A DNA stretch of 40,335 bases from Litorilinea aerophila (GTDB taxonomy: Bacteria; Chloroflexota; Anaerolineae; Caldilineales; Caldilineaceae). Below are positions 34,641 through 40,335 of this stretch, piece after piece. How positions within the stretch are numbered: the stretch's first letter is position 1; each line of letters opens with the position of its first letter. The notes under the pieces were generated by a model. That model did not search any database, had not been told where the DNA came from, and saw only the letters and a list, made by a program, of their open reading frames with translations. Where the stretch lies: assembly GCA_945897075.1 (NCBI GenBank), contig CAMDEX010000019.1:1-40335 (forward strand), written 5' to 3'. The position numbers and the translations under genes are program-made.

Positions 34641-34702
34641 GAAACGTGAAACGTGAAACGTGAGATTACCGCCTGTTGTTCACGTTTCACGCATCACGTT
34701 TC
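34641..34702. repeat. ACGTGAAACGTG inverted repeat between atpG and atpD
   Basis: GAAACGTGAAACGTGAAACG pairs with CACGTTTCACGCATCACG 20 nt later. A relative lies between atpD and atpC. Confidence 0.85.
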
Positions 34703-34743
34703 TGTCCCGATGACAGTCTCTAATGTTAAGTGGTGATGCGTAG

Positions 34744-36198
<1,455 letters not shown>

Positions 36199-36230
36199 AT
36201 CCCTGACTGCTGTCCCTTGTGTTCTCGGAC

Positions 36231-36289
36231 TGAAACGTGATGCGTGAAACGTGAGATCAGTCGAGGACAATCACGTTTCATGTTTCACT
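36231..36289. repeat. ACGTGAAACGTG inverted repeat between atpD and atpC
   Basis: TGAAACGTGATGCGTGAAAC pairs with TCACGTTTCATGTTTCA. It is the second copy of the family found at 34641. Confidence 0.85.
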
Positions 36290-36324
36290 CGTCTGGTTGT
36301 CTCTAGCCACGAGGATATATACGT

Positions 36325-36762
36325 ATGACCATTCAAGTCGAAATAGTCACTCCCCGCCGCGAGTTGTTCAGCGGCCCCGTGCAGATGATTACGCTGCCTG
36401 GTGTGGAAGGGCAGATGGGTGTGATGGGCCAGCACGCGCCGCTCTTGACGACGCTGAACATCGGCGAAATTATTCTGCACCGGCCCGGCGAGGAGCCGGA
36501 CTATATCGCTGTCACCGGCGGTGTGGTCGAGGTGCGCCCGGATAAAGTGATCGTCCTGGCCCGCTCGGCGGAACGGGCAGAGGAAATTGACATTGCCCGC
36601 GCCGAGGCGGCTCTGCGCCGGGCCGAAGAATCACGCCACAACCAGCCCGCCGAAGAACGTCGTCCGGTGGAGCTGGCCCTGCGTCGCAGCCAGGTACGCC
36701 TGAAAGTGGCCCAGCGCCACCGTCCGCGCCGGCCGGGGATGGGTCTTCACGAGGACGCGTAG
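36325..36762 (+). CDS. atpC: ATP synthase F1 subunit epsilon
   Basis: A 145-residue protein. The N-terminal beta sandwich has IVTPRRELFSGPVQMITLPGVEGQMGVMGQHAPLL, read over two blocks, and YIAVTGGVVEVRPDKVIVLA. A two-helix C-terminal domain (about 95-145) follows, which in other species regulates the enzyme. The sequence ends in a basic tail (RHRPRRPGMGLHEDA). It is the last gene of the operon; a clear terminator lies 38 nt downstream. Confidence 0.96.
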   Translation: MTIQVEIVTPRRELFSGPVQMITLPGVEGQMGVMGQHAPLLTTLNIGEIILHRPGEEPDYIAVTGGVVEVRPDKVIVLARSAERAEEIDIARAEAALRRAEESRHNQPAEERRPVELALRRSQVRLKVAQRHRPRRPGMGLHEDA

Positions 36763-36800
36763 AGCGTGGGGCTTGTCCGTCGAGTTGTTTACAATGAAAG

Positions 36801-36830
36801 GCCGGATTCCGCTAAGAATCCGGCTTTTTG
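36801..36830 (+). terminator. Rho-independent terminator of the atp operon
   Basis: GCCGGATTC (36801-36809) pairs with GAATCCGGC (36816-36824), with A-T pairs below the stem and TTTTTGTTTC after it. Confidence 0.95.
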
Positions 36831-36869
36831 TTTCTCTGCGGGTACTACCCAGGCTACCAGACCAGTGAG

Positions 36870-36921
36870 CGCAGATTGAGCGGTGTCCTTGAGCTTTGTC
36901 GAAGGGTAGCCGAGTCTGCGC
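36870..36921. repeat. CCTTGAGCTTTGTCGAAGG repeat in a small hairpin
   Basis: GCGCAGA and TCTGCGC enclose the near-palindrome CTTGAGCTTTGTCGAAG. It lies beyond the antitoxin gene's 3' end. No gene is seen from the terminator to 36990. Confidence 0.5.
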
Positions 36922-36989
36922 GGCGTATCGAAATCAAGCGAACGGTTACTGGCGAAAACTTTGTTGACAGTGTAAGCCGATGGTCACAA

Positions 36990-37274
36990 TCAGACCAGGG
37001 CAATATGCAGCCTGCGGCCCAACGCGGCCGCCGCCTTCCCCAATGTTGCCAGTGTTGCCGACTCGCTGTCAAAATCCAGTAGCCTGTCTACCGCTGCCCG
37101 GCTTGTAGACATACGGCGTGCCATCTCCGCCTTAGATAGCTGCTGTTCTTCCATCAGTTTGGCAATCTGATATGCCAGCACGCGCTTCACTGCGACCGCT
37201 TCCGCTTCGGCGAGTCGTCCTTCTTCTTCCAGAAAATCGTCCAGGCTGCTACCCAAATGCTTTTCATTCAGCAT
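36990..37274 (-). CDS. XRE/HigA-type antitoxin
   Basis: A 94-residue protein. The N-terminal 30 residues are acidic (SSLDDFLEEEGRLAEAEAV). A helix-turn-helix follows (IAKLMEEQQLSKAEMARRMSTSRAAVDRLLD) and then TLATLGKAAAALGRRLHIALV. This is the build of HigA-type antitoxins that pair with RelE/HigB-like toxins, bind their own promoter, and lie after the toxin gene. The ATG at 37274 overlaps the end of the toxin remnant; an upstream GTG at 37286 is less likely. The toxin next to it is broken. Confidence 0.88.
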   Translation of the reverse strand: MLNEKHLGSSLDDFLEEEGRLAEAEAVAVKRVLAYQIAKLMEEQQLSKAEMARRMSTSRAAVDRLLDFDSESATLATLGKAAAALGRRLHIALV

Positions 37275-37468
37275 CGCACATCCCACAGACCCGCCTCCAG
37301 TTTACGGATCAAGGGCATACCCAAAGGCTAGCCATACTGCGCAGTCTTCAGGTCATCGCCGATGATCTTCCTGTCTTCTGGTGGCAGCGCCTTGAGCCAC
37401 TCGCGCACAGGTTCGTTGCCTGCCGTCGTTCGGTAGAAGATCACCCGCAAGCGTGCTTCATCGCTCAT
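37268..37468 (-). pseudogene. Broken HigB/RelE-like toxin gene
   Basis: From the ATG at 37468 the frame reads MSDEARLRVIFYRTTAGNEP, VREWLKALPPEDRKIIGDDL and KTAQYG, then TAG (37328-37330), then PLGMPLIRKLEAGLWDVRC and TGA. This is the N-terminal half of the phage Gp49-like/HigB toxin family, in which the sequence YGWPLGMPLIRKLEAGLWEVR is usual, so the TAG stands where a Trp (TGG) codon belongs. The C-terminal 40 or so residues that carry the catalytic basic residues are missing as well. Two lesions make it a pseudogene. It keeps a good promoter that now serves only the antitoxin. Confidence 0.8.
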
Positions 37469-37474
37469 ATCGGT

Positions 37475-37503
37475 AATGTATCACAATTGGTACGTTTTGC
37501 CAA
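37475..37503 (-). promoter_or_regulatory. Promoter of the higBA-like locus, leaderless
   Basis: TTGGCA (37498-37503) and TACATT (37475-37480) are separated by 17 nt. The expected start point coincides with the ATG of the toxin remnant at 37468. Confidence 0.65.
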
Positions 37504-37657
37504 GAGAGGAAGTGGGCAGCGCAGGGGAGAGGCCATGCCTGACACCAACTACCGGGGAAGTCCACCAAACTTCACAATCGAAGCCGAGGCTACTCCCGGT
37601 GGGTGGTTCGTGAACCTGTCGCTTTTACGCATATTGGGCGGCTGGCGTTTTTCTCTT

Positions 37658-39031
37658 TCAAGGAGTGGGTATGCCTTGCCGTGCATTATCCAATGCCGTT
37701 TTGCACCATAAAAATTGCGACTGCACATCCAACTTCACCCCTTCTTCGAGTGCAGCGATAGCGGAAGCGAAATCGCCTTTCTTGGTATAGGTAATACCCA
37801 TAACACAATAGGCATAGGGAGATGGGTCCAAGCTGATGGACTTTTGGTAATCGGCAATAGCTTCGCTGAATTTGCCCCCATCCGCATAAACATTGCCACG
37901 CCCAACGTAAGCACCGGCGAAGTTTGGGTCAAGCTCAATCGCTTTGCTGTAGTCGGCAATTGCCAAATCGTACTGGCCCAGTTCCCTGTAGGCACTACCG
38001 CGAGTGAAATAGGCATTCTTATACGCTAGGTCAAGCTCAATCGCTTTGCTGTAGTCGGCAATTGCCAAATCGTACTGGTCCTGTCCCCAGTAAGCAATAC
38101 CGCGATTGAAATAGGCACCCTTATCCGTTGGGTCAATCTCAATCGCTTTGCTGTAGTCAGCAATTGCCAAATCGTACTGGTCCTGTCCCCCGTAGGCACT
38201 ACCGCGATTGAAATATCCTTCTTTATGCGGGTGCAGGTTTAACGCTTCACTATAATCGGTAATTGCCAAACCATATTCGCGACTCCAGACATAAATATTA
38301 CCGCGCCACATGAGGGCTTCCCATGGATTGATGGCACCCGTGCCGGTTTCACGGGCACTATCAATAGCCTGCGTAAAAAACTTCTGGGCAATTTCTGTTA
38401 CGCCCAGTTGAAATTGCATCATCCCCAATGCAAAAAAGGCGGTATAACCAACCTGGGCCGGAATTTCCCGAGTAAAACGGATGACAAAGCTTTCTGGGGT
38501 AGCCAGGCTGAACTCGGGCGATTTGGGGTTGGCCAACCTGATTTTATCTTTATCCAGCTCGATAGCAGGTTCAGCCCCAATCTGGTCGTACCAACCCCAA
38601 ATCAAGAGTGTAGCGCCGTAAGCTTTTAGCACCCGATGGGCCTCGGCAGTGTCTTTTATGGAAACGTGATACTGCTCTACGCGTAATTTAATGTTTTGCC
38701 CCGGTAGTTTTTCCGTAATCAAATTGTAGATGCGCTGGGCGGGATCGATATTTACTCTACTACCAGCCCGGTTGTCGAAATCGGCTATGACAAGAAGGGT
38801 CTCATCGGGCGAGGCGACGGAGAAGGCAACGGGCGTGGAAAGAGGACTAGGCGTAGGCAGCAGCGACGGACCCACTGAGATGGCTAAACCCGTCAGCACA
38901 AAACCAATAGCAATAGAGATTGCTCCCACAACCAAAGCCCAACCGGGTATTTGAATAATCGCCTGGAGAACATTCTTGACGATACCACCCTCTTTGGCAG
39001 TGATGTTCTGTGAATTTTCAGAGTCAGACAT
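37658..39031 (-). CDS. Membrane-anchored TPR protein
   Basis: A 457-residue protein. A membrane helix spans about residues 30-53 (GWALVVGAISIAIGFVLTGLAI). A Pro/Ser-rich linker follows, then a domain near 75-190 (LLVIADFDNRAGSRVNIDPA and ATLLIWGWYDQIG) that resembles the N-terminal domain joined to TPRs in TolB/adenylate cyclase-like proteins. Six or seven TPR units fill 205-445, with the pattern YDLAIADYSKAIELDP. The domain topology puts the repeats outside the membrane. Base composition is less GC-rich than in the neighbours, hinting at transfer. The start codon at 39031 is 25 nt from the end of the upstream gene, so the two form one unit. Confidence 0.87.
   Translation of the reverse strand: MSDSENSQNITAKEGGIVKNVLQAIIQIPGWALVVGAISIAIGFVLTGLAISVGPSLLPTPSPLSTPVAFSVASPDETLLVIADFDNRAGSRVNIDPAQRIYNLITEKLPGQNIKLRVEQYHVSIKDTAEAHRVLKAYGATLLIWGWYDQIGAEPAIELDKDKIRLANPKSPEFSLATPESFVIRFTREIPAQVGYTAFFALGMMQFQLGVTEIAQKFFTQAIDSARETGTGAINPWEALMWRGNIYVWSREYGLAITDYSEALNLHPHKEGYFNRGSAYGGQDQYDLAIADYSKAIEIDPTDKGAYFNRGIAYWGQDQYDLAIADYSKAIELDLAYKNAYFTRGSAYRELGQYDLAIADYSKAIELDPNFAGAYVGRGNVYADGGKFSEAIADYQKSISLDPSPYAYCVMGITYTKKGDFASAIAALEEGVKLDVQSQFLWCKTALDNARQGIPTP
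37937..38240 (-). repeat. 102-bp tandem TPR-coding repeats
   Basis: Three near-identical units with a 102-bp (34-residue) period share TTTGCTGTAGTCGGCAATTG. This is again a sign of recent unit duplication. Confidence 0.88.
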
Positions 39032-39056
39032 ATCCCCTTCCTCATCAAAAACTTTC

Positions 39057-39512
39057 TCACTTCTTCTTGATTTGCTCTACGTCTTCGATCACGCCTTTGT
39101 TTTTGGCTGCAATAGTTTGTCGTCCACCGCCTTCCAGGGTTTGTTTTGCGGCAGATATACGCCCCTCTTTGTCAGCAATAATGCTTTGAATCGCATCTTG
39201 TCCACCCAACAACTCAGTCAATTCATGCGCAAAACTTGGATTCTCCCTCAAACAGGCCGTCAAATCTTCAATGGCAATCTCTTTCCGTTTGGGATCGTCG
39301 GGTTTCCGCGCCAATGTATCCACAACACTCTTGGCTTGAGGGTGTGACGTTAGTTTTTCCCAGACGCTCTGACCAGTGTGGGCAGCAACTTCACCCGTCT
39401 TTTTACCGATCGTTTCCGCCATCTTCTTGCCAGCACTTTGACCCATTTCCAACAAAAATGGAGCCAAGGCGGATATGGCCGCAGTAGCAATCAAAATCAT
39501 ATCAAATGGCAT
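39057..39512 (-). CDS. Small membrane protein paired with the TPR protein, unknown family
   Basis: A 151-residue protein, not assigned to a family. It has one N-terminal membrane helix (MILIATAAISALAPFLLEM) and a basic helical region (AGKKMAETIGKKTGEVAAH). A globular middle follows (IAIEDLTACLRENPSFAHELTELLGG). The Gly/Gln-rich end (ISAAKQTLEGGGRQTIAAKNKGVIEDVEQ, read over two parts) looks beta-prone. The ATG at 39512 follows GGAG at 9 nt; the longer frame starting at 39545 is less likely. It is co-transcribed with the TPR protein downstream, which suggests a joint complex at the membrane. Confidence 0.75.
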   Translation of the reverse strand: MPFDMILIATAAISALAPFLLEMGQSAGKKMAETIGKKTGEVAAHTGQSVWEKLTSHPQAKSVVDTLARKPDDPKRKEIAIEDLTACLRENPSFAHELTELLGGQDAIQSIIADKEGRISAAKQTLEGGGRQTIAAKNKGVIEDVEQIKKK

Positions 39513-39593
39513 ATAAATTTCTCCTTTACCGAAACTTTGCCGCACAACCCCAAATCTAATTTTTTAACGACTTACGTCGTACTCTGACTAATT

Positions 39594-39693
39594 CAGTTGT
39601 CCCCATTCTACCCCCTCCTCACCCGCCTGTCAAGCAGTCGAAAAGTGATCCAACGACCCGAAAACGCCTCACACCACTCTCCCCTTCGTTTAC
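39594..39693. repeat. Direct repeat A (100 bp)
   Basis: Begins CAGTTGTCCCCATTCTA and contains CTGTCAAGCAGTCGAAAAGTGAT. It is about 80 percent identical to repeat B (40154-40256) in the same orientation. Confidence 0.85.
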
Positions 39694-39723
39694 GATTGTT
39701 CAGGCTAGGGGCTGGCCGGGGCA

Positions 39724-39831
39724 CTACGCCAGCGGATCATCCAGCAACTCCACATACCCGGCGTCGCCGTGAACGCGCAGGCGCTGGCCCGTGCGAATCC
39801 GTTTGTCTTCATGATGTGGGAACGGCCTCGG
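39724..39831 (-). pseudogene. C-terminal scrap, PEP-utilising mobile-domain-like
   Basis: An open stretch of 35 codons ends RIRTGQRLRVHGDAGYVELL, DDPLA and TAG. The GQRLRVHGDAGYVELL pattern resembles the very C-terminus of PEP-utilising swivelling domains. A stop codon lies just upstream in frame, and no start or ribosome site is evident. It is probably the end of a deleted gene; the family call is tentative. Confidence 0.35.
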
Positions 39832-40096
39832 CTAGCTCGATTGGTTCGCCTACCGTCCAGGCGTACACGACAACCGGGTCCAGATCGATATTGTTGGGCC
39901 AGCAGAGAGTGCCGTGGTCTACAAAAACTTGCTGGAAGAAGGCGCGTTGCGCAAGCGGGGCAAAGTAGCCTGTGAGCGATAGATGTTTAGTTAGCTGTAA
40001 ATAGCTCTTTTCCCCGTTGGTGAAGCGTACCTCCAGTACGAATTCTGGTCGTGCAATGACCTGAAATACTTGATGTATTGGCGCAGGTCGGATCAT
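39809..40096 (-). CDS. DUF2442-domain protein
   Basis: A 95-residue protein with the DUF2442 pattern: FVLEVRFTNGEKSYLQL, GYFAPLAQRAFFQQVFVDHGTLCWPNNIDLDPVVVY, read over two parts, and an acidic end. DUF2442 proteins often pair with DUF4160 proteins in toxin-antitoxin-like loci; their function is not established. The ATG at 40096 follows GAGGAG at 7 nt and overlaps the stop codon of an upstream reading frame as ATGA, so a partner gene once preceded it. That partner is cut off by repeat B. Confidence 0.82.
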   Translation of the reverse strand: MIRPAPIHQVFQVIARPEFVLEVRFTNGEKSYLQLTKHLSLTGYFAPLAQRAFFQQVFVDHGTLCWPNNIDLDPVVVYAWTVGEPIELAEAVPTS

Positions 40097-40167
40097 GGTG
40101 CGATCTCCTCTGGTGGTAGATGTTGCTCGATGCGTCGCCAGTTAGAACCGAACCAGTTGTCCCCATT
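40094..40167 (-). pseudogene. C-terminal scrap of the gene upstream of DUF2442
   Basis: The frame reads FGSNWRRIEQHLPPEEIAP and ends in a TGA that overlaps the DUF2442 start codon (ATGA). It loses its identity at the edge of repeat B, and a stop codon lies inside the repeat. It is not assigned to a family. Confidence 0.35.
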
Positions 40168-40256
40168 CTACTCTCCCCCACACCCACCTGTCAAGCAGTC
40201 GAAAAGTGATTCCAACGACCCCAAAACCTGCTCATATCACTCTCCCACTCCTTTAC
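40154..40256. repeat. Direct repeat B (103 bp)
   Basis: Partner of repeat A, starting CAGTTGTCCCCATTCTA. The last 80 bases of the window after it hold no gene that can be seen. Confidence 0.85.
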
Positions 40257-40335
40257 ACTTCTCACCCCCTTCACCATCGCCCCCCAAAGCCGTTGGCCTT
40301 TCTACCCCAAATCAGGTATCCTATTCCTACCGGCG

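Noticed and set aside
37328-37330. Programmed UAG readthrough in the toxin gene
   Set aside because: The C-terminal half of the toxin is missing as well, and no recoding signal is visible, so a nonsense mutation is simpler.

Overview
The window reads as a chromosomal piece of a GC-rich bacterium, most likely a Chloroflexota (Anaerolineae/Caldilineae-like) from an environmental genome. The grounds are the gene families and their style: a coiled-coil protein next to coaD, an FHA/winged-helix regulator beside a Ser/Thr kinase, a YfhO-type membrane protein, an NB-ARC/TPR protein, and gaps full of short low-complexity and palindromic repeats. This assignment is inference; no rRNA or tRNA is present to confirm it.

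Layout. 0.1-5.1 kb (minus): ridA, mreB and a large membrane-anchored GH3-like protein. 5.15-10.06 kb (minus): a three-gene unit of an NB-ARC STAND NTPase with TPR repeats, a coiled-coil partner and a HEAT-repeat protein, the last two translationally coupled. 10.2-15.66 kb (plus): a polyprenol-phosphate mannose synthase-like GT2 and a very large YfhO-like/flippase fusion. 15.66-18.4 kb: a hicA remnant with intact hicB, a YhfC-type membrane protease, and an ECF sigma factor overlapping a candidate anti-sigma gene. 18.4-25.9 kb (minus): GNAT acetyltransferase, metallophosphoesterase, solute-binding protein, GH-A glycosidase, coiled-coil protein, coaD, HAD hydrolase and hemW. 25.9-27.7 kb: an FHA/winged-helix regulator and a Ser/Thr kinase in divergent orientation around mirrored -10 boxes. 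28-36.8 kb (plus): a methyltetrahydrofolate-corrinoid methyltransferase, then an AtpZ/AtpI-like gene and the complete F1Fo-ATP synthase operon atpBEFHAGDC, ending in a clear terminator. 36.9-40.3 kb (minus): an accessory zone with a broken higB-like toxin and intact antitoxin, a TPR/membrane protein pair, a DUF2442 gene between two 100-bp direct repeats, and gene scraps.

The ATP synthase, mreB, coaD and hemW are housekeeping. The STAND operon, the kinase/FHA pair and the sigma/anti-sigma pair are signalling systems. The GT2 and the fusion protein point to cell-surface glycan assembly.

Three signals stand out. (1) The STAND NTPase and its partner share a short motif (AIGPGATVFNIVNVGE versus AVGHQPVVVNISGGGA), and the NTPase carries almost identical 120-bp TPR units. 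(2) The low-complexity repeats that fill the gaps also lie in frame inside genes: several in the YfhO/flippase fusion and one in hemW. (3) Two toxin-antitoxin loci keep the antitoxin while the toxin is destroyed, and a third locus may follow the pattern. Several genes have promoters so close to the start codon that the mRNA should be leaderless or nearly so.
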